A program made the position numbers and the translations under genes. Shown in pieces: positions 31,126 through 41,350 of a DNA stretch of 64,000 nt. The stretch spans positions 304,180,622 to 304,244,621 of the forward strand of contig NC_053390.1 in NCBI RefSeq assembly GCF_905171765.1. Reading direction: 5' to 3'. Source of the stretch: Bufo bufo. Taxonomy: Eukaryota > Chordata > Amphibia > Anura > Bufonidae. Each line of letters starts with the position of its first letter. Within the stretch, counting starts at the first letter, position 1. The notes under the pieces are model-generated. The model ran no database searches, was not told the origin of the DNA, and saw nothing but the letters and a program-made list of their open reading frames with translations.

Positions 31126-31440
31126 GTGAAGAAAAATGGCTGGGTTATGAAAACCTGGTGTAAAACTGTGTGTATGCGAAGATTAAGGGCCTGCGAGCTT
31201 CTATTGGCTGAAAAGGATTATGTGACCAGGCTTCTATTGGCTAATGCATTTTTTGGGGAATATCTCATGAACGGTACGTGCTAGAGAGCTGAGACCCGGT
31301 CTAAAACCTTCCCGGACACCTGATGTACCTGTTTGCCAAATTTCGTGATTGTAAATGCAACGGTGCGGATTCCTTTAGCGGACACACATACATACATACA
31401 TACATACATACACACACTCAGCTTTATAAATTAGATGATA
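31126..31440. repeat. Dispersed-repeat tail ending in a (CATA)n microsatellite
   Basis: A stretch ending with about seven ACAT/CATA units (31383-31412), then CTCAGCTTTATAAATTAGAT. The layout looks like the 3' tail of an interspersed repeat; the family was not identified. Confidence 0.5.
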
Positions 31441-31566
31441 GAAGAGAAGTAGATTGGAGACATCAGGGTATCGATTACTGAATCGATTACTGAATCTTTA
31501 TATTCTTTGATGTATGTGGAATTTACTATATATATTGTAAGGGATCGCTCTCGTAAGCAGGGAGGT

Positions 31567-31661
31567 AGGGATAAGCGAATCGACTTTGGATGTTTAATCC
31601 GAAGTCGGTTCGCATCAAACTGCATTCTAATACTGTACGGAGCCCCTACAGGGCAGTGATG
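31567..31661. repeat. Partial MITE end (AGGGATAAGCGAATC)
   Basis: Resembles the end of the MITE family seen complete at 37917-38263 (TAGAGATGAGCGAA). It is cut off by the left end of the Ngaro-type element. Confidence 0.4.
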
Positions 31662-31665
31662 ACAA

Positions 31666-31770
31666 GTAGTTAAGGCTGCATGCAGCCTGTATTTGTGGGC
31701 GGGGCCAGGTCACTCCTCTTAAACCCCCCACTCCTGGGTCCTCTCCGCCACGCATGCCGCATTCGTACGT
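31666..31770 (+). repeat. Ngaro split direct repeat A1
   Basis: 105 bp starting GTAGTTAAGGCTGCATGC, repeated as A2 at 37648-37752. Confidence 0.9.
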
Positions 31771-32689
31771 TCCCGGCACTTCTCGTCACTTCCGGTTCGC
31801 TCGCTGGTCAGGTAAGTGGTGGCGGACGCCACTCCATGTGTACCATTGCTCCTACCCAAGTTTCCCCCTCGTACGTCTCACCCGAACCGCTCCGGTGCCT
31901 GTTTGTGCTGTGAACCCTCCTCTCCTGGTCAGTCCGCTGCTGCTCCACAGTGCGCCCCTCATCTCGCGAGAGGACATGCGCTTGCCTGTAGGTCCCGCTC
32001 TGGAGCCCGGCGGCTGACATCACGCGCCCTCCTCCACTCGGGGGGAGGGGGGCCTTACGTCACACATTACACCGCTCAGTATGCTCGGGCCACAATGTTT
32101 TTTCCTCCCCAGCGCGACTTCTTCTTGTTCCGCTCTGGTGGGGGAGGAAGGGCTGTCCTGCTCCTGAATGTCATTTGTGACATTGCGTAAACAAGCGCAA
32201 ACTATGCTCAGACTAGGCTAAACATTCCTGGCAGTCTGGGCATAGGGTAGGCACCAGCTCACCTTACTGTATATAGGTCATCTGCAATGTTTGTCAGGTC
32301 TGTGGTTTTTATTTAATAGTATAAAAAAAAAAAAAAAAATATAATAAAAAATAATACTAAATAAAAAACTCCTTGGTTTTGCCGTGTCCGGAAAACCCTG
32401 GTGGCTTGTGAGGTTATGCGCTACATCTGTGTCCTTTTTTTGGTTCCTTTAGAGTCGTGGTTTCTCCGCTTCGTGTTTTTGTCCATCTGACGTCTCAGGA
32501 TTAGGTATTAGGTCGGGTTCTTATACATATTTCTAATTATTTAAAAAAAAAAAAATCTTTTTCCTCCAGGCACTCTGAGGGTCCCTGCCAGTCAGTCAAG
32601 TGGAAATTCTTGGGCCTGAGGGTCTTTCAGGTAGGTATGGTGCGGCACGTCGCTTGTTATGCAGTTCACTCGCTGGTACTGTGGTTTTC

Positions 32690-33310
32690 CTCACCTGAGG
32701 CGTTCAGGTGTCATTTTCTGTTTGCTGTCCATCCTGCCTGAAGCGTTCAGGTATTTTCCCTGTCCATCTGTGCCTGAAGCGTTCAGGTATCTTCCTTATC
32801 CATCTGTGCCTGAAGCGTTCAGGTATCTTCCCTGTCCATCTGTGCCTGAAGCGTTCAGGTATCTTCTCTGTCCATCTGTGCCTGAAGCGTTCAGGTATCT
32901 TCTCTGTCCATCCGTGCCTGAAGCGTTCAGGTATCTTCCCTGTCCATCTGTACCTAAAGCGTTCAGGTTTTTCCCTGTCCATCTGTGCCTGAAGCGTTCA
33001 GGGATCTTCCCTGTCCATCTGTGCCTGAAGCGTTCAGGTATCTTCCCTGTCCATCTGTGCCTGAAGCGTTCAGGTATCTTCCCTGTCCATCTGTGCCTGA
33101 AGCGTTCAGGTATCTTCCCCGTCCATCTGTGCCTGAAAGCGTTCAGGATCTTCCCTGTCCATCTGTGCCTGAAAGCGTTCAGGTGTCTTCCCTGTCCATC
33201 TGTGCCTGAAGCGTTCAGGTATCTTCCCTGTCCATCTGTGCCTGAAGCGTTCAGGTGTCTTCCCTGTCCATCTTGCCTGTGGCATTCAGGTCTCGTCCCT
33301 GTCTTCGCAG
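32690..33310 (+). repeat. 36-bp palindromic minisatellite in the Ngaro leader
   Basis: About 17 copies of a 36-bp unit, each carrying the perfect palindrome CCTGAAGCGTTCAGG plus 'TATCTTCCCTGTCCATCTGTG'. Two late copies have an inserted A (CCTGAAAGCGTTCAGG). Further diverged palindromes follow to 33396. Long open frames over it are periodicity artefacts. It lies between A1 and gag, in the presumed 5' leader. Confidence 0.9.
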
Positions 33311-33854
33311 CCTGAAGCTTTCTGGTGCGCGACTCACCTCTCCAACTGGTAGTATTCAGGTGTAACCTTTCCGCTCAGCCTGGAAGAATCCAGGCCTCTA
33401 TGTCTCGCTGCAGTAATCGTCTCTCCCCCTCCTGGTACCTTGGACACCCTTCGGCGTTTTACGTTCCTCCTTAGCGGTGTGCTCGCTGGCTTCGGGAGCC
33501 TCTGCTGGGTTCCTGCCTCACCCATCCATCGTCACTCTGTTTTTCGTGTCTAACTTGCATGTCGGTGCGTCCGTCCTTTCGTCCATCGTTGCCACATCTG
33601 GGTGTTATTTTCGGTCCCGCATAACTCTCTCACGCCGGCTCCTGACTTTTCCAGTCCACAGGGCAAGTCGGGTCTCGTCCGTCAAGTCGCAGGCGGTAAG
33701 GCAAGGGTATCGAGTCTACAGACAGGTACGTTCCCAGTTTCGTTTTTCTCGTGAGCTTAGTTAATACGGAACACAGTTCTCGTGTCCTCTCCAGCTGCCA
33801 TGTTTTGTTTTTAAATTTCAGGTCCTACGTTAGGTCTTCAAGGTCTTCCGAACC

Positions 33855-34988
33855 ATGTCTCAGGTGTCAGACGTGGACGACACTTTGTCCCTTCCGGGTA
33901 CCTCGGTCTCTGGTCAAGGCGGCCCAGAGTCCCTCAGGAGATGGACCGTGCCAAAGCTTGTCGCTGAATTGCACAGAAGGGGCATCAGGCATCCAGCTTC
34001 GGCACGAAAAGCCGAACTATACAGGCTGTTGATGTCAGAGACTGGTCCGTTAGAAGGGGAAGATTCGTCCCCATCCATTCGACAATCTCTGGTGCAGCTA
34101 CAGGCTACCATGGATTCCCTCGCGTCTTCCGTGGCTGACATCAGGACCAGGGTGGTGGACTTGGAATCCAGAACCTTGCCGTCACCCCAGGCGGTGGTCC
34201 CTCTCTCCGACCCTTCTTTTCAGCTTCCGGCTCCAGGTACGGCCCCAGCAGTTCCAGTGGTAGCACCTGCCCACTTTGTGCCGGATAACATCAGGAAAGA
34301 CATCTTGGCAGGAAAGGATGTGAACCTGGCTTCAATTCTGATAGCATCCCATGATACCACGGACAATAAGACCTTTGATTGTGGGGAAATCTCGGTTGTC
34401 CTTAAGGCCAAGGATGCCTGGCTCAACCGTAAGCTCTCCGTGTCAGAGTTTGTTTTGGCCTTTAGCCTGTACAGAGACGTGGTCTGCTCCGCCTTCCCAT
34501 CCCGGAGGGAGGAGTTGGATACGTATTTGTACAGAGTCACTGATCTTGGGCACAAGTACGGCGGCACGGCTTTTTATGACTACCACCGCTCCTTCTCAGC
34601 TAAAGCCGCCGCCGCACTAACTCAATTTCAGTTTTCTGTCAACTGGGCCACTCTCGACATGGAGTTATTTTGCCGGCATTTTGCCGGTCTCCGTGCCCCT
34701 TCATGTTCGACTTGCCAGTCGATCTTTCATTCATCGGAGTGGTGTCCGCAAGCAGCCACGGCTCAACCAGATAGGGCCATCCCCGGCCCCTCCGGTGTTT
34801 CTCGCAGCCCCTCCTCCATGGACAAGTTAGGAAGGCCCATCGTCTATCTTGGCAACAGCCAAGTTTGCAATAATTTTAACTTTGGCACTTGTCTTTTCAG
34901 TGGCTGCAGGGCCCTGCACATCTGCACCATTTGCTTCAGGGCTCACCCCAGATGCACTTGTCCAAAGCGGTTCTCCAAACAGCTATGA
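33855..34988 (+). CDS. gag: Ngaro Gag-like protein (377 aa) with SAP-like motif and Cys/His cluster
   Basis: Open frame from ATG 33855 to TGA 34986-34988. Near residues 30-60 the segment WTVPKLVAELHRRGIRHPAS and the following RKAELYRLL look like a SAP motif (short DNA-binding helix pair). The central part (about 75-130) is Pro/Ser-rich with a helical stretch. The last 50 residues hold a Cys/His cluster: CNNFNFGTCLFSGCRALH, then CTICFRAHPRCTCP, as seen at the Gag end of DIRS/Ngaro elements. The role is presumably nucleic-acid binding in the particle. The stop is followed in frame by the RT gene with no further stop, so Gag-Pol could be made by read-through. Confidence 0.85.
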   Translation: MSQVSDVDDTLSLPGTSVSGQGGPESLRRWTVPKLVAELHRRGIRHPASARKAELYRLLMSETGPLEGEDSSPSIRQSLVQLQATMDSLASSVADIRTRVVDLESRTLPSPQAVVPLSDPSFQLPAPGTAPAVPVVAPAHFVPDNIRKDILAGKDVNLASILIASHDTTDNKTFDCGEISVVLKAKDAWLNRKLSVSEFVLAFSLYRDVVCSAFPSRREELDTYLYRVTDLGHKYGGTAFYDYHRSFSAKAAAALTQFQFSVNWATLDMELFCRHFAGLRAPSCSTCQSIFHSSEWCPQAATAQPDRAIPGPSGVSRSPSSMDKLGRPIVYLGNSQVCNNFNFGTCLFSGCRALHICTICFRAHPRCTCPKRFSKQL

Positions 34989-34995
34989 CTAGCCG
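34983..34995 (+). promoter_or_regulatory. Leaky-stop context UGA-CUA-G between gag and pol
   Basis: The gag stop reads CTA TGA CTA GCC. UGA followed by CUAG is the known strong read-through context in vertebrate cells. The frame stays open downstream for 529 codons through RT and RNase H. Read-through would make a Gag-Pol fusion; initiation inside is less likely because no ATG occurs near the pol start. Confidence 0.65.
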
Positions 34996-36578
34996 ACTGC
35001 AATATCGACCTTTTGGCTGTTCTGTTGCGGGATCATCCGGCCCCGGGATTTGTGGACTCCTTGATTTCCGGCCTCTGTTTCGGCTTTGACACGGGGATGG
35101 TGGCGCTCCCCCATGCTAACTGGGTGTGCGACAATCTTCAGTCGGCCAGGTCGGATCCTGCCGCTGTTCAGGAGCTCCTGAACTCGGAGGTTGAGAAGGG
35201 GTTCCTCTTGGGCCCATTCAACCTGATTCCTTTTTCTCGGTGGCGGATCAGCCCTATAGGAGTTGTGTCAAAGAAGGATTCTAATAAAAAACGCTTAATT
35301 TACGACCTCTCAGCCCCTCATGATTCCGTCATTCCCAGCATTAATTCATTAATTCCATCTGAAGAGTTTGCCATGAGATATGCGTCCATTGACGAGGCCA
35401 TTGCTCTCATCCTCGGGGCTGGGAAGGGCGCCTGGTTGTCTAAAACTGACATCGCAGACGCATTCAAATTACTTCCAATCGCTCCACATTTATGGCAGTT
35501 CTATGGCATTCAATGGGAGAACAGGTTTTATTTTGCTAATCGGTTGACCTTCGGCTCTAAGAGCAGCCCCTGGTTGTTCGACCAGTTGGCTCAGGCTTTA
35601 CACTGGATTCTGACCCAACACGGCAGTACTCCAGCGGTCATCCACTACTTGGACGACTTTCTCCTCATTGAACAGCCACAGTGTCAACCATCAGGTCTTC
35701 GCTCCCTCCTGGAGCTTTTCTCCTCCTTAAACATTCCCATTTCACAGGGCAAGACCTCTGGTCCTCACACCTCCATCACCTTCCTGGGCATTATCCTGGA
35801 TTCTGATAGGATGGAAGCCAGGTTACCAGAGGACAAGTTGGCACAAATCCGTGAAGCTGTTTCCGGGGCTCTAGCATCTTCCCAGTTGTCCAAGGTAGAA
35901 TTACAGTCCATTCTGGGTAGATTAAATTTCGCCTTAAGGGTGATGCCCCAGGGTAGGGCCTTCATTTCACGTCTGCTCTCACTCCTCCCAGCAGCCCCCG
36001 AGCCTGACAGCATTGTCCGCTTAGACAGGGCAGCCATGGCAGACTTGCGTATGTGGAACGATTTCCTTTCAGTATGGAACGGGGTCAGTCTGTTCGTCCC
36101 TTCCTGGACTCAATCTTCAGCTAGGGTGTTCTCTGATGCCGCAGCTTCCCGGGGGTTCGCAGCAATATTCGGGTCCCACTGGTTGGCGGGTCCTTGGCCT
36201 CCTCAGATCAGTACTGATCCTCAGGCACTTAGTTCTTCTCCATTTCTGGAATTTTATCCCGTTGTGGCAGCTGCCACAGTCTGGGGTCACCTTTGGGCCA
36301 ATTCCAGTGTTATGTTTATTTCTGACAGTCAAGACTTAGTGGACATCATCACCAAGGGTCGGGCTAAGTCGGCAAAAATCATGTCCCTCCTGCGTAAACT
36401 GGTCTGGCTATCTATGATTAACAACTTCCATTTTTCATGCTCCCATATCTCAGGTGCTAGCAACACTGCGGCCGATGCTTTATCTCGGTTCAATTTTCTC
36501 ACGTTTTTTCAGGAATGTCCAGAAGCCGACCAGACCGGGGCACGGATTCCCAGTTTCAGCAGCCTAATGTTGGATTAA
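34989..36578 (+). CDS. pol: Ngaro reverse transcriptase / RNase H
   Basis: In the same frame as gag, right after its stop; the first in-frame near-cognate start is the TTG at 35013. RT blocks are PIGVVSKKDSNKKRLIYDLS, LSKTDIADAFKLLPI (first catalytic Asp), FANRLTFGSKSSPWLFDQLA and YLDDFLLIE with the catalytic YLDD. This GSKSSPWLF form is characteristic of DIRS/Ngaro RTs. RNase H follows, with VFSDAA (Asp), LEFYPVVAA (Glu), FISDSQDLVDI (Asp) and NTAADALSR (last Asp). It copies element RNA into DNA. No internal stop or frameshift is visible. The end overlaps the recombinase gene by 64 bp in another frame. Confidence 0.92.
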   Translation, partial: LADCNIDLLAVLLRDHPAPGFVDSLISGLCFGFDTGMVALPHANWVCDNLQSARSDPAAVQELLNSEVEKGFLLGPFNLIPFSRWRISPIGVVSKKDSNKKRLIYDLSAPHDSVIPSINSLIPSEEFAMRYASIDEAIALILGAGKGAWLSKTDIADAFKLLPIAPHLWQFYGIQWENRFYFANRLTFGSKSSPWLFDQLAQALHWILTQHGSTPAVIHYLDDFLLIEQPQCQPSGLRSLLELFSSLNIPISQGKTSGPHTSITFLGIILDSDRMEARLPEDKLAQIREAVSGALASSQLSKVELQSILGRLNFALRVMPQGRAFISRLLSLLPAAPEPDSIVRLDRAAMADLRMWNDFLSVWNGVSLFVPSWTQSSARVFSDAAASRGFAAIFGSHWLAGPWPPQISTDPQALSSSPFLEFYPVVAAATVWGHLWANSSVMFISDSQDLVDIITKGRAKSAKIMSLLRKLVWLSMINNFHFSCSHISGASNTAADALSRFNFLTFFQECPEADQTGARIPSFSSLMLD

Positions 36579-37505
36579 GGTCCCTGCTGGCTACGGCCAA
36601 GGACTTCATGCACCGTTCCCTTTCTATCAACACGGCCCGCAATTACCACACCGGTTGGAAGCTGTTTTCAAAGTTCACCACGGATCATCCCCAACGGGAT
36701 ACAGCTTTCACTCCCTACATCATGGCCTTTATGGCCTATTGTCATGTCGTCCTTAAATTGGCACCCAGCACCATCCGTTTATACCTTGCCGGGGTGCAGC
36801 ATTTCTTGGTGTTACAAGATCCAGAGTATCGCTCTGTGTTCGTGTCTCAGGCCGTCAAAGCCACGCTCAGGGGCATGGAAAAGAGTAGTAGGGATACGGC
36901 CCCTTCCCGACGGTGAACTTTTTAGGCAGCTGTCTGCAATCCTAGATGGTAATCCTTTTGGCCCTTCCATTAGTCTGGTTATCAAGGCGGCAATGTATTT
37001 GAGCTTTTACGGCTTCCTACGCCCTGGAGAGTTCTCTGTCACTTCCCCAAGGGCGACCTTCCTAAAGAGGGAACAACTATCCTGGAACCGGGATCACTTT
37101 GTCTTAAGCCTTCCTTCCACGAAGACGTCTCAGACCGGTCCTCCTATACAGATTCGCTTCTTTGAATCAAAGAACGAATGGTGTCCGGTTCTCGTGCTAC
37201 GACACTTCCTAAATACCATAGTGCCTCCGGACCCTGAATCACCGTTACTTCCATTCCAAGGGAAGCCTCTTTCCACACGGCAATTTGTATCCCACATCAG
37301 ATCCCTGGTCGCAAGGTTGGGGGTGGACCCCAAAACGATAACCGGGCATTCATTCCGCATCGGAGCGGCATCTGCAGCCTCCAAACACAGGACACCTCCG
37401 CACGTCATACGTCACATGGGTAGGTGGAGATCTGCCTGCTTTTCCCGGTATATTCCAGATCCGCAATCAGAGACCCGGGAAGTCTTCCGTGCATTGGTTT
37501 TGTAA
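36515..37505 (+). pseudogene. Ngaro tyrosine recombinase, single frameshift
   Basis: The N-terminal SAM-like core-binding part (36515 to about 36890: ARNYHTGWKLFSKF, APSTIRLYLAGVQHFL) and the catalytic part (about 36890-37505) are in different frames, joined near 36885-36915. Catalytic residues are visible: Arg in YGFLRPGEF, HSFRIGAA (His-x-x-Arg), MGRWRS (the His/Trp position) and the Tyr nucleophile in SRYI. The enzyme integrates the circular DNA copy. One indel is the only lesion; whether it is a true inactivating mutation, programmed frameshifting or a sequencing error cannot be told here. Confidence 0.88.
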
Positions 37506-37547
37506 TGTATATTAAATGTCATTACTTTTCCCTACTCTGTGTTTTTT

Positions 37548-37915
37548 GCCCTCTTTTAGGCCTACCCGCGTAACGTGGCTCCAGGCACACATCAGCCACT
37601 GTTAGGGTCCCCTTCGTCTATCCTACGGACCGTGGCCTCGAACACAAGTAGTTAAGGCTGCATGCAGCCTGTATTTGTGGGCGGGGCCAGGTCACTCCTC
37701 TTAAACCCCCCACTCCTGGGTCCTCTCCGCCACGCATGCCGCATTCGTACGTCCCACCCTTGTCCCCCCCTTTCTTTTTTCTTTTCTGTCCCCTTTCTCA
37801 CTCTACCTAGGGTGGGCCCTCTTTTAGGCCTACCCGCGTAACGTGGCTCCAGGCACACATCAGCCACTGTTAGGGTCCCCTTCGTCTATCCTACGGACCG
37901 TGGCCTCGAACACAA
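37548..37915 (+). repeat. Ngaro B1-A2-B2 repeats
   Basis: B1 37548-37647 and B2 37816-37915 (100 bp each, starting GCCCTCTTTTAGGCC) flank A2 37648-37752 and a 63-bp pyrimidine-rich spacer. B1 and A2 abut directly. Confidence 0.92.
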
Positions 37916-37916
37916 A

Positions 37917-38263
37917 TAGAGATGAGCGAATTTCATATTTTGTAATTCATTCACGTTTCGTTTGGTGGTTAAAGCAGAATTGCGTTATAGATTCCGTTAC
38001 CACGGACCATAACTCAATTCTATGACAGAATGCATACCGGAATGCCTTTAGAGGCATTCCGTTATTCATCCGTCATAATAGAAGTCTATGAGGTGCAAAA
38101 CGGATCTCTTCCATTTTCATTATTCAGGGAAGTCCTCTCTCGTTATGCATTCCGTCATAGAATTGTGTTATGGTCCGTGGTAATGGAATCCATAACGCAA
38201 TTCTGCTTTTACCACCAAACAAAGCGTGAACGAATTTCATAACATGAAATTCACTTATCTCTA
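37917..38263. mobile_element. Foldback MITE (347 bp)
   Basis: Ends TAGAGATGAGCGAATTTCAT and ATGAAATTCACTTATCTCTA, inverted at 18 of 20 positions. The interior is also largely inverted-repeat (the CAGAATTGCGTTAT segments). It starts two bases after the Ngaro right edge. Possibly hAT-derived; the target duplication is unclear. Confidence 0.7.
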
Positions 38264-39424
38264 ATTACAAACTTCTCATTAAACAGCGGGTTTCAAAGTG
38301 CAAACAGTGCTCTGTTAGGTCACTTCAGAAATACAGGTGATCTTCACAGTTATAGCGTCACTGGGTGAGGTGAGGTTCCATCACCAGTACAACCAAACAT
38401 AAAACAAAATAAACACCTGTCCATCTGGGCTCTTATTAATACAGAGGCAAGTCCTCTCTCATCTATAAGTCCTATTCACACCAGGATAGTTCAGGCTTCA
38501 CACAGCCTCACAGTCTGCCAGTTACCAAGTGTTAACTATGGAGGTTAGCTTCTCCAGGTATATCTCCCCTAGACTGACAGTCTGGGATCTACTTTATTCC
38601 CCAGTAATGATCCCAGCACACTACACCTGGGATACCTCAGGCTATAGCGAATATCTACAGTGGAAGGGTGTGGACTGAGAGGTCCCACTGACAATCCTAC
38701 CTCTCAGTCCAAATAAAATCCAGCCCATGGAATTTAAACTAAAACAGATCCAGCAACTATGTTTGCTGAAGCAAGTGCAGATTCCTGGATTTGATCCATC
38801 TCACGCAGCTGAGGAATCTGGGTGAGATATACGTGTAAAAGGTTTATCTACCAAAAGAACACTCTGCAATTATTGTACTTACTGAATATTGAGGTATTTG
38901 TTGATTTATGTAGAATACTGTTGAACATTATGGTCTTTTATTTGGAGGAAGGGTGGAGTGTTATGTAGTAGTTGTAGTAGTAGTCCTATAGGAGAGTAAA
39001 TGTTACAATAATGACATGCTGATAATTTCTTTATAGCCAGTGCCCGAGGAAAGGGAGAGATGTCAGTCTTAGGCATAGCAGGCTAAAGAATAGGGAGAGA
39101 CTACTGTCCAGAGTAGACTCTGTTATGTACCTGGCACTGGTGGGTGTCTTATAGATGAAGATGGAGGATCTTTCTCTGAGATCTATCCATTCTTGAGAGT
39201 CCTTATATCTGGCTGTGGCACTGTACAGAAGCCAGCAGAGGAGAAAAGAAGACACAGGTGCTGGGTCTAACACCTGATTGGTGATTGAGATTGAGGGAGG
39301 GGCTACATGTGACTGAGGAGTTAGTTTCGTTTTCAGTATGAGAGAGCAGCTGAGGAGAGTGACTGAGAGGACGGCACCAGAGCTTTTAATGTTAAAATTA
39401 GTGCAGTGTCTTGAAACACACTGT
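38264..39424. other. No gene seen; possible LTR-element remnant
   Basis: No coding frame was recognised. A purine run (about 38943-38958) precedes TGTTATGTAG at 38959, which could be a polypurine tract and LTR start, but no matching second LTR was found. The third piggyBac copy is inserted at its end. Confidence 0.35.
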
Positions 39425-39999
39425 TTAACCACCTCAGCCCCCAGTGCTTAAACACCCTGAAAGACCAGGCCACTTTTTACACTTCTGACCTACACTACTT
39501 TCACTGTTTATTGCTCGGTCATGCAACTTACCACCCAAATGAATTTTACCTCCTTTTCTTCTCACTAATAGAGCTTTCATTTGGTGGTATTTCATTGCTG
39601 CTGACATTTTTACTTTTTTTGTTATTAATCGAAATTTAACGATTTTTTTGCAAAAAAATGACATTTTTCACTTTCAGTTGTAAAATTTTGCAAAAAAAAC
39701 GACATCCATATATAAATTTTGCTCTAAATTTATTGTTCTACATGTCTTTGATAAAAAAAAAATGTTTGGGTAAAAAAAAAATGGTTTGGGTAAAAGTTAT
39801 AGCGTTTACAAACTATGGTACAAAAATGTGAATTTCCGCTTTTTGAAGCAGCTCTGACTTTCTGATCACCTGTCATGTTTCCTGAGGTTCTACAATGGCC
39901 AGACAGTACAAACACCCCACAAATGACCCCATTTCAGAAAGTACACACCCTAAGGTATTCGCTGATGGGCATAGTGAGTTCATAGAACTTTTTATTTTT

Positions 40000-41350
40000 T
40001 GTCACAAGTTAGCGGAAAATGATGTTTTTTTTCTTTTTTTTCTTACAAAGTCTCATATTCCACTACTCAGGAGAAGGTGGGGAATGTGTTTTGTGGTGTC
40101 ATTTTATATATACCCATGCTGGGTGAGAGAAATATCTTGGCAAAAGACAACTTTTCCCATTTTTTTATACAAAGTTGGCATTTGACCAAGATATTTATCT
40201 CACCCAGCATGGGTATATGTAAAAAGACACCCCAAAACACATTCCTCAACTTCTCCTGAATACAGAGATACCAGATGTGTGACACTTTTTTGCAGCCTAG
40301 GTGGGCAAAGGGGCCCATATTCCAAAGAGCACCTTTCGGATTTCACAGGTCATTTTTTACAGAATTTGATTTCAAACTCCTTACCACACATTTGGGCAGC
40401 TAGAATGCCAGGGCAGTATAACTACCCCACAAGTGACCCCATTTTGGAAAGAAGACACCCCAAGGTATTCCGTGAGGGGCATGGCGAGTTCCTAGAATTT
40501 TTTATTTTTTGTCACAAGTTAGTGGAAAATGATGATTTTTTTTTTTTTTTTTTTCATACAAAGTCTCATATTCCACTAACTTGTGACAAAAAATAAAAAC
40601 TTCCATGAATGCACTATGCCCATCAGCGAATACCTTGGGGTCTCTTCTTTCCAAAATGGGGTCACTTGTGGGGTAGTTATACTGCCCTGGCATTCTAGGG
40701 GCCCAAATGTGTGGTAAGGAGTTTGAAATCAAATTCAGTAAAAAATGACCTGTGAAATCCGAAAGGTGCTCTTTGGAATGTGGGCCCCTTTGCCCACCTA
40801 GGCTGCAAAAAAGTGTCACACATCTGGTATCTCTGTATTCAGGAGAAGTTGAGGAATGTGTTTTGGGGTGTTTTTTTACATATACCCATGCTGGGTCAGA
40901 TAAATATCTTGGTCAAATGCCAACTTTGTATAAAAAAATGGGAAAAGTTGTCTTTTGCCAAGATATTTCTCTCACCCAGCATGGGTATATGTAAAAAGAC
41001 ACCCCAAAACACATTCCTCAACTTCTCCTGAATACAGAGATACCAGATGTGTGACACTTTTTTGCAGCCTAGGTGGGCAAAGGGGCCCAAATTCCTTTTA
41101 GGAGGGCATTTTTAGACATTTGGATACCAGACTTCTTCTCACGCTTTGGGGCCCCTAAAATGCCAGGGCAGTATAAATACCCCACATGTGACCCCATTTT
41201 GGAAAGAAGACACCCCAAGGTATTCAATGAGGGGCATGGCGAGTTCATTGAAAAAAAAAATTTTTGGCACAAGTTAGCGGAAATTGATTTTTTGGATTTT
41301 GTTCTCACAAAGTCTCCCTTTCCGCTAACTTAGGACAAAAATTTCAATCT
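40000..41350. repeat. Alternating inverted ~390-bp units in piggyBac copy C
   Basis: Same monomer as at 8340-10980, with centres near 40030-40055, 40170, 40540, 40935 and 41260. The first unit is partly deleted (junction near 40062). Confidence 0.82.

Larger units (their letters stand above)
31666..37915 (+). mobile_element. Ngaro-type (DIRS order) tyrosine-recombinase retrotransposon, 6.25 kb
   Basis: Complete split direct repeats: A1 31666-31770, B1 37548-37647, A2 37648-37752 and B2 37816-37915. A1 equals A2 and B1 equals B2 apart from at most a base or two. The A1-ORFs-B1-A2-B2 layout is the hallmark of Ngaro elements, which replicate by reverse transcription and integrate a circle by tyrosine recombinase without target duplication. 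The gene order gag, RT/RNase H, YR also fits, and no methyltransferase domain (as in DIRS1-type elements) was seen. All three boundaries (left edge, B1/A2, right edge) contain ACAA. The near-identity of the repeats and the open frames suggest a young insertion. Confidence 0.92.

Noticed and set aside
32659..33315. A 218-aa open frame of repeating proline-containing units (EAFRYLPCPSVP)
   Set aside because: A 36-bp repeat is a multiple of three, so every frame stays open; it lies in the Ngaro leader and has counterparts in other frames.
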